Shown in pieces: positions 33,620-42,752 of a stretch of 64,000 nucleotides of DNA. Position numbers and translations under genes: made by a program. The notes under the pieces were generated by a model, which had not been told where the DNA came from, made no database searches, and saw only the letters and a program-made list of their open reading frames with translations. The DNA is from Ceratopteris richardii (taxonomy: Eukaryota; Streptophyta; Polypodiopsida; Polypodiales; Pteridaceae). Every line of letters starts with the position of its first letter. Position 1 is the stretch's first letter. Location: positions 229,218,012 through 229,282,011 of the forward strand of contig CM035406.1 of assembly GCA_020310875.1 (NCBI GenBank), in the 5' to 3' direction.

Positions 33620-34063
33620 GGATTGAGAATTGAATTTCTTTATATTCCTTGACAAACGACATTGGGTAACTACGTTAAGCTTAGTTTCACATCTTCTCAT
33701 TAGCTCACCATAAGCAGGAGTCTTCTCATCCAGTATACATACAAGGATTTTTAGTGTACCAAAACTACCCTTTGCAGATATCTCCTTGGATGCTCCCGTA
33801 CATACAGTAGTTAAGCATCTCTCAAATGCCGGACCTTCAAACTCTTCCTCCTACTAAGGTAAGGGGAAACAATAGTTGTGGATGCCATGTGCATGCCAAG
33901 TGCTTGACGTCTACCAGATAAGGCAGCACTAATATCATCTGCTAGCCAAGACACACTTCTATCCAAACTGATAAATGCCCAGTAATCAATGGTTCCACCT
34001 TCAACTAAGCATGACTCATTCCTGTTCCATGAGCCAAACCTCGGAACAAGTTCTTTCTCTCTT
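33620..34063 (-). pseudogene. Captured Argonaute gene fragment (MID and early PIWI) inside gypsy E
   Basis: The minus strand from about 34050 reads LVPRFGSWN, then EGGTIDYWAFISLDRSV. This matches the start of the plant Argonaute MID domain (P-x-x-G-x-W-N; G-G-x-[VI]-x-x-W-x-x-I-x-x-x-R-x-V). A one-base shift near 33850 moves the frame. The other frame then reads LKILVCILDEKTPAYGEL and RRCETKLNVVTQCRL, and ends at SQS, continuing across copia F as LENVALK. This is the conserved MID-PIWI junction (hydrophobic I/V-L-P-E/D, then Y-G-x-[LI]-[KR]-R-x-C-E-T, VxQC, YLxNVALK). Argonautes bind small RNAs and silence transposons. The fragment is broken, in sense with E, and looks closest to AGO1/5/7/10-type sequence. 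Family assignment is by motif memory only. Confidence 0.8.
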
Positions 34064-34156
34064 TTTTTTTTTTAGAGAGAGAGAGGAACAACGTCACAAA
34101 ATAAGAAGACAAAGCTTAGTATCAAAAAATGGTTTACATGTGTCAATGTGCTCTTG
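34064..34156 (-). other. Low-complexity spacer upstream of the Argonaute fragment
   Basis: Contains a T12 run bordered by AG repeats (about 34053-34085). No coding signal is seen. Confidence 0.5.
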
Positions 34157-34300
34157 TGCATGGGACTCTCAATTGTGTCTATGCACAGCCATGTAATGTG
34201 GCCCTATTTTAATGCATACTTGGAAAATGCATGACCTGAATGGTGCAAAAGATAGGGTTGTGCAAGGAGCACATGGTTGTCGCTCGTCGAGGCTTTTGAT
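34157..34300 (-). repeat. Imperfect direct repeat, copy 1, next to the Argonaute fragment
   Basis: Similar to 20201-20350 (shared TGCATGGG, GTAATGTxGCCCTAT, TTGGAAAATGCAT, TGGTGCAAAA). In E without F, the two copies flank about 750 bp that includes the Argonaute piece. Confidence 0.65.
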
Positions 34301-34880
34301 GTTACTTGTAGATATTGATGCCGGCTTTGGTAGAGGTATCCATTGGGTCTCCAAATGATGTAATCCTCCTTATTGGGGTCCATTTTAGAACAACATTTGG
34401 CACTATAGAGATCACTTTAGGCATCTTCCTCTTTGGATGCTTTCTAAACTGTGGTATCCAGTGTGGTTGGCGCTTTGGTTCGATGGAGGTCACTTGTACT
34501 TTTGGCTTCCAAACCCATACCCTTTTTACACATCTTCCTATTATTGTTGAAGAGGTGATTTGATCTTCTTTCGATCTCTGTATGCGGTTCTTACCCTTTT
34601 CTCTTTGTGGCATCTTTGTTGAGACCTTTCGCATGTGGGATAACATAGGTTGTCGTGGATGTAAGAGCTTCTTAGGTACCCACATCTGTAATCGCCCTTG
34701 TCGAGCTGCAGCTAATTTCTTAGGCACCCAAATTTGTCGGATACCTTGTGGTTGAGCTTGCTAGAGCTTCTGTCTTCGTTTTCTGGCCTGGTTGGCTTTC
34801 CTGGATGGGATTTGTGGGGGCAAGGCTGGTGGTTGCTCTCCTTTGCATACCCAGATCTGCTTCATGCTCAGACTGCTTTC
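34301..34880 (-). pseudogene. Gypsy E extra coding: basic Q/P/K-rich segment with WVPK repeats
   Basis: A minus-strand frame from about 34870 to 34302 with one internal stop (near 34759). It encodes a basic, Gln/Pro-rich protein with recurring Trp motifs: QIWVCK (about 34859), QIWVPKKL (about 34728), QMWVPKKL (about 34683), VWVWKPK (about 34510) and HWIPQFRK. No known domain is recognised. It follows the second protease-like domain on the same strand and was probably part of one extra protein of E. A nucleic-acid-binding or structural role is only a guess. Confidence 0.6.
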
Positions 34881-35194
34881 TTGTTGAAGGGTATCTTTCT
34901 ATTTGCTATAGTAGTTGTCATGAATTGTTGTGCTTGCTTCTGAGGTTGAACTACTATGGATGCTTTACTCTTCAAAAAAGGAGGAGGGTCTGCTTGCCTT
35001 GGTGACTGTCCTTCCATGATCGCGTACTTCTGGATCATAGAGCGTTTGACACATACAACATCTTGTTCATGAAGATTAGTCTTAGAGGAACTAAGGGAGT
35101 GTGTGGTGCCATGATCTATGAGCATGAAGTTCTCTAATTCTAATTTAATGCATTGTTCATGTACCCAAGACAAGGGGCTCTGTAAGGTCCCCAT
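34868..35194 (-). pseudogene. Gypsy E extra coding: linker after second protease
   Basis: A minus frame of 108 codons joining the protease-like domain (after a frameshift near 35165) to the WVPK segment (after another near 34885). It contains Ser-rich and Pro-rich stretches (SLSSSKTNLHEQ; RQADPPPFLKSK) and then Gln/Lys-rich sequence. No family is recognised. Confidence 0.55.
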
Positions 35195-35492
35195 CGTGGC
35201 ACACTAGCATGTTGACTTTGATTGCGACATCTTGAAGGCAGATGGGAAGTTCCACCTCACCCAAACAAGGGGTTTCCACACCTCCCAAACCTATGAGATA
35301 GGCTTCTATGGGCTTGATGTTCAATTGCAAGTGTTGGAAATATGAAAGTCTAACTGCACTAGTTGCTGCACCTGAGTCAACCAATGCTCTCACAGTCCTT
35401 ACACTCTTTCCTTGTCCTACCTCTACAGTCATAAAGGGGTGTCGATCGATTATTCGAGAAGTATGTATGCCCGATTTTTGGCACATGTCCAT
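35157..35492 (-). pseudogene. Gypsy E second retropepsin-like aspartic protease domain, downstream of integrase
   Basis: A minus frame of 111 codons. The hallmark active-site loop RALVDSGAATSAV has an intact D-S-G. It is followed by an IGLGG flap-like segment and by the C-terminal hydrophobic hallmark LTEPLVLGT (compare the I-L-G-x-D/P of retropepsins). E also has the usual protease upstream of RT, so this is a second one in an unusual position. In sequence it differs from that first copy. It precedes a Pro/Gln-rich tail and may be a processing enzyme for the extra protein, or a captured host or viral protease. Confidence 0.75.
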
Positions 35493-35499
35493 GTGATAT

Positions 35500-36134
35500 T
35501 TTTGGGCTTTCGGGTTGACATCTAGGCCTAGTCGCCTTAACTTATTTCTCTTGATGCGCTCTCTTGCCTCGGCTTATGCTTCTTCTTTAACCCTGAGCTC
35601 TTCTTCTTTTCGCTTCTTAGCAGTGTTGAGTCTCATTAGCATATCCTCTGTAAGAGGTTCTTGATATAAGTTGACTCAGCATCCACTAATATAGTTTGGC
35701 AAGATGTCACCTTCCAGGGTGGCCAATTGAACCGCACTGCTAGTGGAAATTCTATTAATGATCATGGGTCCATATCCTCGTTTTTCCAACTTACGGGCAT
35801 GTTGCTTTAGCGTATAAATCAGCACTAGATCTCCTTCTTTCAATCCTTTATGCTTTATATGGGCGTCAAAGTATGCCTTTTGCCGTTTCTTTGTAGCATA
35901 AATGCCTGCTGCGGCTCATAGCCTTGTCTCACCTAAACATTCTAGATCAAAGATCCTGAAGGACAACTCATGTCCATTCCACTCATGCTCTTCTGCTACT
36001 TTCAAGGCTGGGATTAGGAAGTCCAATGGTAGCATCGCATTTTGTCCGAAGACCATCTGAAATGGGGTGGCATTGAGTACCGTTTGTAGGCAACTCGGTA
36101 AGCCCAAACAGCATGATGAAGTTGTTTGTCCCAA
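35500..36134 (-). pseudogene. Gypsy E integrase C-terminal region and tail
   Basis: The minus strand gives PFQMVFGQNAMLPLDF (typical integrase C-terminal start) and, after a stop near 35915, GLKEGDLVLIYTLKQH and YGPMIINRIS of the C-terminal domain. A strongly charged helix-like tail (AKKRKEEELRVKEEA, then ARERIKRNKLRRLG) leads into the second protease domain. Stops near 35915, 35680 and 35577 break it. There is no chromodomain, as expected for Tat/Athila-type elements. Confidence 0.75.
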
Positions 36135-36613
36135 TTAGAGCGTTTATTATTTACGAGTTTTGTCAATACGTTACCTAGGATCTTATTCGTGCTCTCCGCT
36201 TGTCCATTAGCCTGTGGATGATAGGGGGCCGACTTCTTATGTATCACCAAGAATTCTTGGAGAAGATTTTCAATGACTTCATTCAAGAAGTGTGTGCCTC
36301 TATCACTTACTAACTCTATTGGTAGTCCATATCTCGTGAACATGTTCTCGAATAAGAACTTAGCCATCGTCTGAGCATCATTCTTTGTTATGGCTTTGAC
36401 TTCAACCGACTTTGTAAGGTAATCTGTGGCTACAATAATGTACTCTGCATGGGAGTTTCTAGTTGGGGGTTTAATAGGTCCTACAAAGTCTATACCCCAC
36501 TTTGAAAATGCACGTCCTCCCATCATTGGCCTCAAAGGCATCTCATCTTTTCTAATTGGATACTGTGCACGTTGGCATGTGTCACATTTCTTCACATAGG
36601 TATGTGCATCCAT
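36014..36613 (-). pseudogene. Gypsy E integrase catalytic core
   Basis: A minus frame from 36613. The end of an HHCC module (KKCDTCQRAQYP) is followed by the core with D in WGIDFVGPI, D in VSDRGTHF and E in NGQAESTN. All three catalytic residues are present over 199 codons without a stop. The frame changes near 36060 into the C-terminal region. Confidence 0.92.
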
Positions 36614-37090
36614 ATGAAGAGTGGGCCACCAAAGTCCTGAGAATAGAATGGTCTTGATTACTCGATCAGGACCGAAGTGTCCACCTGTAACACCTCTGTT
36701 TGCAGTTTATAAGACTTTCAAATAGTCTGATTCATGAACGCACAATCTTAAGTAACCATCTTTGCCTCATCGGTATAGGTTGTCTCCTACTAAGGCATAG
36801 TCTTGAGCCTCTTGCTCCATGCTTCATTTCCTTGCTAGACTAGCCTCATTGGGTAATGTTCTTGATCTCATGAATTCTACCAATGGAGCACTCTAGCCTG
36901 GAATTAATGACAGACCATACAGGGTGGCATGCTCCACTGGGGGTCTCTCTTTGCACATTGGACAATTCTTAATCCACTCATGAATTTCTTTGTCCATGCT
37001 AGGCCAATACACTCCTAAACGTTTTAGATTCTGCAATGTTCGTTGTTTAGAGTAGTGATTTCCTAGCAGTCCCTCATGGGCTTGTTGCAA
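36614..37090 (-). pseudogene. Gypsy E integrase N-terminal region with two HHCC modules
   Basis: Two zinc-binding modules occur in series on the minus strand. The first (37090-36893) has H and H in AHEGLLGNH and C-x2-C in NCPMCKE. The second, ending at about 36570, has GGHFGPDR and KKCDTCQ. Between them lies a linker (QDYALVGDNLYR, GKDGYLRLCVHES) of the kind that normally precedes the single HHCC domain. Several stops (near 36893, 36830, 36770) break the frame. Confidence 0.75.
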
Positions 37091-37150
37091 CCAACTAGTA
37101 TGTTCATCATCCTCGACACAACAAATTAATACACCCTCTGTACCTTGCTT

Positions 37151-37669
37151 CTACATGCTTCCTACCAATATTTGATATTTTTGTGATTTTACAATTTCAT
37201 CTTTGTTTGTTTTCACATTTCTATTTGCGGGTCTGAAGATTAGGACTGGTACCAACTTATTTTCCCATTTAGGAACAACTTCCAAATTGAACAGATAAGC
37301 ATCAGGTAGTTCATCAGACACTCCTTGCGATGACTCTCCTGAAGTAATGCGAGAAAGGTGATCTGCCCGGAGGTGGGTTCTACCTTTTCTAACAATAACT
37401 TCAAAGTCATATTCCATTAGTAAGAGGAACCATCTTACTAAGCGTCCAGTATTGCAAGGTTTATTGACCAAGTATAATAAGGCTTGATGATCAGTGAGAA
37501 ACTTGAACTTGTTGGCCAATAGATAGTGTCTAAACTTCTTCACAGCATATACCATGCCTAAGCCTTCTCGCTTGGTTGTGGTATAGTTTCGTTCAGCTGC
37601 GGTTAGTTGTCTGTTAGCATATGCTATAGGCAAATCTAAATTTCCTTCACCTGTTGGTTGTGCTAGCAC
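37151..37669 (-). pseudogene. Gypsy E RNase H
   Basis: A minus frame of 172 codons with LPIAYANRQLTAAERNYTTT, KFRHYLLANKFKFLTDHQAL and HLRADHLSR, the gypsy RNase H pattern. The first catalytic Asp region lies just before 37669 and is joined to RT through a stop at 37721. It cleaves the RNA of the RNA-DNA hybrid during cDNA synthesis. Confidence 0.88.
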
Positions 37670-37720
37670 ACATCCTATAGCATGATTGGATGCATCGACA
37701 TGGACATGGAATGGTTTGTT

Positions 37721-39805
37721 CTAGTCAGGAGTGGTCAATATTGGTGCTGCGCACAAGCGTTTCTTCAACTCATTGAAGGAATTTTCACATTCGTCATTCC
37801 ACTCAAAATTTGTCAACATACCATAAAGAGGTTTAGCAATGATCGCATACATGTGGATAAATCTATGATAATATCCACAATGGCCCATAAAGGCTTGTAC
37901 CTCTTTAATGTTCCTTGGCCTTGGCAACTCCGCTATGGCTCTTACTTTGTCCTCGTCTGTTGAGATTCCGTTCTTAGAAACAATATGACCTAAGATTTTA
38001 CCTTGACGCACCATGAACACACACTTTTCTAGGTTCAGACACGCTCGATATTCTCTGCACTTGTTGAATATCTGTCTGAGCTCAGGGATGTGGTATCTTC
38101 TTTCTTGGGAATGAGCACATAAATCATCCACATATACTTCCAAGCTCTTTCGCAAGAACTCTTTGAAGACATGACACATGAGCCTTTGGAATGTTGCAGG
38201 TGCATTTGTGAGCCCAAATGGCATCACTCGAAATGCAAAGATTCCCCACTCTGTGGCAAAAGCCGTCTTGTGTTGATCTTCTGGAGCAATGGCTACTTGG
38301 TTGTAACCTGAAAATCCATCAAGAAAGCTATAGACTTCCTTGCCTGCAACATGCTCCAATAAATGTTCAGTGATTGGGAGTGGATAGCTATCTCTAATTG
38401 TTGCGGCATTAACTTTTTTAAGGTTAATACACACTCGTAACTTCCCATTCTTCTTGGGCACCACTACAATGGGGGACACCCATTCGGTATGCTCAATTTC
38501 ATAGATAAATCCGGCTTCAATCAATCTATCAATTTCTTCTTTTATTTTGGCTGCATAAGTGTCATTATATGTGTAGGGCTTTTGTTTGGTGGGTTTGGCA
38601 TCAGCAGTCATGGGGATCGTATGAGAGCATATTCTTGGATCTACCCCCTTCAAGTCTCTATAGTGCCATGCAAACACGTCCCTATATTCCCTTAATAGAG
38701 GTACAAGCTCCATTTCTTCTTTTGCGCTTAGGTCATCTCCTATGTATGTACATCGTTCTTCATTCTTTTCAATGGTTACCATAATTTTTTTGGTCTTTTC
38801 TTTATTATCGTATGCTTCTCCTGTAATGGCCTCTCTCTTAGGCATTCCTACCAAAATTTTTCGATCGTCAACTTCATATTTCTTGAAATTTTCTAGTACC
38901 TCAAACAATGATTCCTCCTCTTCTTGTTTTACTGCTTTTCTTTTCTTTTTCTTTTGGCCACCTTCACTTCCATTCTTTGAATTTACATTTTTAATGCTTG
39001 TGAGAGGTTCTTCTTCTTTTTGAGTAAACACTCCTACATCTTCTAGATAGTGCTGCTCTGAATTAAAGCAACTATCAATCACAATGGACTCTAGATCATT
39101 GTCCTTCTCCTCTTCTTCCATGACATCATTAGGATCACACTCTTCTAACAGTGGCTGACACATGAACACTGAAATATCATAGCCCTCCTCATCGCAATGA
39201 GGTTTCCACTGTTCTTCATTGACAACAATGTCCATGGTGGCTAAGATTTCTGTCCAGCCATGAGGCTCAAATTCCTCATCTAGAAAGATCATCGGTGTGT
39301 AGGCTGGGTCTCTAACTGGTCTATTTCCTAGCGAAGTCCCTTCTTCTCTCGCCTTTAAGCGTTTTTCCTCTTCCTCTACGACCTTGCACATCCACAAATG
39401 AGTATCTTCATGCAACCAAGATGGGTGAGGAGAACTTCCAGAATGCACAGAGATTGAATCTTCTTTTGCTTTGTGGATAGGATTCCAATGTAGGGGTGGT
39501 ACATCTCTGAAGGTGTAATCCTTCAGGTTGACCTTGGTCGTGACCCCTAAGTGTTGCAAGTACAAAGAGTTGGTTCCCCAATCCTGTACTATTTGCAATT
39601 GTCGTAGGAAGGGCCTTCCTAGGATCATCTCATAGACATTATTTTTCTCAAAGTCACATATATCAAATGTATGTTCAAACTCTACACCACAAGTGGTTAG
39701 AGTTATCCCTTCGAGCAATCCTAGAGGTCTTTCAAAATGACCGTCTGCCATTTGAAGCTTCATTCTAGTTGGTCTTAATGTGGGTTTGCCCCATCGCTTC
39801 CACAA
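37721..39805 (-). pseudogene. Gypsy E protease end, linker and reverse transcriptase
   Basis: 694 open codons on the minus strand. The beginning is the C-terminal part of the protease (YEMILGRPFLRQL). A long acidic linker (about 39400-38850) follows, then RT with [43 protein letters not shown] and the catalytic VYVDDLCAHS (about 38140). GHCGYYHRFI marks the thumb/connection. The DGFSGYNQ and DQHKTAFAT features resemble Tat/Athila-type plant elements. Confidence 0.92.
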
Positions 39806-40154
39806 GGAGGTGGTCGCAATAGCAACACCAGCACCTCAATCTATGATTGCTTTGGTTGTGTAACCCTGATAGGTGATCGGAAGATAAGTATTACCTTCTT
39901 CACCTTCGCTCATGTCTCCTATTTTGTCGAGAGGTATCTATGGAACTTTTTGCTTAGAGCTTACTTTTGGCATGTTGGAATCAAGTTCTGGAACCTGATC
40001 CTTCACATGATTCCATAGCTCAGGTTTTGCTTTGAGCAGCTCTTTTACAGTGAGATGACACTAAACCTTAGTGTTCTTCACGACATCAGTGTTTCTTGGA
40101 ACCACTGAGTCTTCATTTCTTACCAATATTGTGGGAGCTCTGATCTGAAGAGAT
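39806..40154 (-). pseudogene. Gypsy E first protease, active-site part
   Basis: Upstream of 39805 in the same minus frame lies LPITYQGYTTKAIID, then a TGA where Ser/Gly of the catalytic loop would be, then GAGVAIATTS. The active-site triplet is thus destroyed by a nonsense codon at about 39838-39836. Further stops lie upstream to 40154. Confidence 0.7.
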
Positions 40155-40453
40155 TCAGATCAGGGGACCTGTGAATTGTGGCAACTCTTGAAAAGAATTA
40201 GATTCAAAATCTAATCTCTCATCTTCTTGTAGTTCTGATTGGTCTCCATAGATAGAAGGAATGTCTTGGGGAAATTGATCGTGGAGATCATCAATTTCAG
40301 GAATAGGAGGGGGGTTACCCTTCTCCTTGGCCCATTTCTCCTCTTGTATTTCCCGCAAGAACTCTTGAGAGTATTGCTGAATTGAAAGAGGTGTTCCATC
40401 AGCAATGGAATCAGGAACATAAGCTTTCCTTGGTGGTAAGCTTTCTCTTTCAA
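40155..40453 (-). pseudogene. Gypsy E region between Gag and protease
   Basis: Short overlapping minus frames, acidic and Pro-rich (PPIPEIDDLHDQFPQDIPS). Probably the linker between nucleocapsid and protease; the frame changes twice here. No domain is recognised. Confidence 0.5.
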
Positions 40454-40456
40454 TAA

Positions 40457-41515
40457 CTAGTTGAGCCTGTGGAGGTAAAGAAACATGCGGCTATTCACCA
40501 ACTGCTCTAATCTTTCTAGTAAGCCTTGGAAATGCAAATCCGGTTTGACAGAGTTTGTCTGATTGAACTTTTGACTAGTCTCGAGCATAGCTTGAGCTAG
40601 TTCTACCATTTTCATGCACATTTTTGTCCGTTCAATCTCTAAGTCAGCTCTAGGGTAACTCTTTTCTAGGTTTGCAGTAGTCGGCCCTTCTTGAAGTCGA
40701 GCCTGATAGGCCTTGAACATCATGTCCAAGCCTTCTGGGGTTGGATCTGCAAGAACAGACCCTGGTTGCGGTTTATTTACAATGGGTGGTGGGGTGGGAT
40801 GAGGTGGCATGGATGGAGCTTCGTCATGCGAGGGGTTTTGAGATGCAATGTCTTCTATTTTTGTTTTTGCGTCTTTCAAGATTTCTTCTAGTTTAGATAA
40901 CTTTTTATTCCACTTACGATTGGCCTTCTCTCTAGTATCCTTCCATGTTCTTGTTTTCCTCTTACTAGGCTCTCCCAATTCACTCGACTCTGATTGCTCA
41001 GCGGGTTTTTCTTGTTGTACAATTTGTGCCCTAGTAACTACTTGTATAGGAGCCACATTATTATTGCTTGAACTTGAATCCACCACTAACCCGACTACAT
41101 TAATGGGTGTAACCTTGGATGCACTAGAGGGGTTCCTAGGAAAATCTCTCGGGAGATGTTCTTTGCCACACTCAAGACAAAAGCCTTGTATTGTGATGTT
41201 TTGTCCTTGTCCCGTAGTTGGTGAGTGGGGACATTCACGAATGAAATGGTCACCCTGACATCTAAAACATGGTCCTCTAGGGGCTTGTGGTCTCACTTGT
41301 CTTGATTGGGGCCTAGGGTTGGGGTTTGTGTACATGACATTGGAGTATTCTGGCTCCCAATTTTTTTCCATAGATGGTGCCTCATATTGATATGAATAAT
41401 TCTCACTATGCTCAGGTGACTCTGTGTAATAACCGTGTGGGCTATCTTCATGGGAGTAGTCTGAACTATGAGCATGAGAATCATTTTCTGGGACTAAAGG
41501 GATCACTAGCACCAA
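40457..41515 (-). pseudogene. Gypsy E nucleocapsid region with two zinc knuckles
   Basis: 352 open minus codons. An acidic Ser/Tyr/His-rich start is followed by two knuckle-like motifs, CFRCQGDHFIREC and CLECGKEHLPRDF. Both have only three residues between the second Cys and His (CX2CX3HX4C), and the second has lost its last Cys to Phe. Then come Asn/Ser-rich and Lys/Glu-rich stretches. It binds element RNA during packaging. Confidence 0.82.
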
Positions 41516-42020
41516 TGGCAGGTGTGGGTAACTCTGGAGCAGGGCATCTTTCTAGGTATTGTATGAACCTTCTTCCTGCTAGTCGCACTGTTTCATGGGG
41601 TGTCTGCTTGAAGCTGTTTATCAAGGATGATGTGTTATTCCTGATACCACTCTTGGAAAATTCTACAATGAATTCTTCTAGCAGTTGACCTATCTCTCTA
41701 TAGTTGCAACTGTTTAGAGGTTGAAACCAAGCTAAAGCAGTACCCTTGAGAGTCAAACCAAATGCCTCGAATTGGGTAAACAAGTCCTCGACCTGTTCAG
41801 CTCTTAAGACCTGTTTGAACTCGGCCACATGATCATAAGGATCTCCGAATCCATCAAAATATTTCTTCATTGCCTTGACCACTTGAGAGGGTCTAAGGGT
41901 TCTTGAGTGCTCTTGGGGTCTGGGCAATGAGAAATCATGTTCATCTCTTTGATGCCTCTGAGTTCGATGTCTCTCCCTTTCACGTCTTTCACCTTCAAGT
42001 CCTGATCTGTCTCTGCCCAC
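41481..42020 (-). pseudogene. Gypsy E Gag capsid
   Basis: 180 minus codons with the plant retrotransposon Gag fold: VKAMKKYFDGFGDPYDHVAE, LTLKGTALAWFQPL and FIQYLERCP. Charged Arg-rich start. A frameshift between about 41515 and 41481 joins it to the nucleocapsid region. Confidence 0.88.
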
Positions 42021-42062
42021 AGTGTTTGCAAAGCTTACATCAGGTCTCTCTCTGGTTCTTTC

Positions 42063-42752
42063 TTATTGTGCTTCATGAGCCTTGGATGATCCTGCTCCTT
42101 GGAAGCTATGGGAAACACTGGGTCTTGGTGGTGGGAAAATTGATTCACCTTGCCAAGTGTAGGCATGCCTATCCTGCTCAGTTACCAAGAACATTTTTTC
42201 CCATGTGCCATCTAGATAGACAACTTTGTCTGGTGTCTCAGGATCCTTGAACTCGTAGATGATGACTAGTGGGCAAGGTTGATCTGGCTTGAATCTCCAA
42301 AAGGCTTCCTCCGTTTCTCTATTCACAAATAGTTCTATGCTTTTGTTGTCCTGAGGAATCCAATCTGGAGTGATTACTCTAGTCAAGACTGACTTATCTC
42401 AAGGAGTCTTTGGCTCTCGTCCTACATCTCCCTACTTTAGGTCTCCTATATCGTTTTCAAAAATGCTATTTCCAAACTCATCGGTCTTATCTGGTAGGTT
42501 GGTGACCACATACATGGTTCCTTCCTTATCAATGTACGACCCCTCTTCGAACTTGACTACTGGGTGTTCAAGCCCAAAGGGTTGATCTGGATTTTTGAGT
42601 TGAACCACTAGTTGCCTTAGGCCATCCTCATAGATGCGAGCACCTAATGGATTGGTCCGCATATATTCCAATTGTGTCTTATATGGACCTTCGGGTGTTT
42701 GTAGATAGGCCGTTCCTGAGTTACCTGCAGGTTTCCCCATGCTAAAAGACAT
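42063..42752 (-). pseudogene. Gypsy E N-terminal extension upstream of Gag
   Basis: Two minus pieces (42752-42432 and 42386-42063, same strand, separated by stops near 42430 and 42400) encode about 230 residues before the Gag capsid. They include QTPEGPYKTQLEYM, FENDIGDLK, DWIPQDNKSIELFVNRET and VVYLDGTWEKMF. I recognise no domain. Ogre/Tat elements may carry an extra open frame upstream of Gag, and this could be equivalent, but identity is not shown. Confidence 0.6.

Noticed and set aside
35308..35496. Short plus-strand frame opposite the second protease domain
   Set aside because: The antisense strand carries the DSG hallmark and fits the direction of E.
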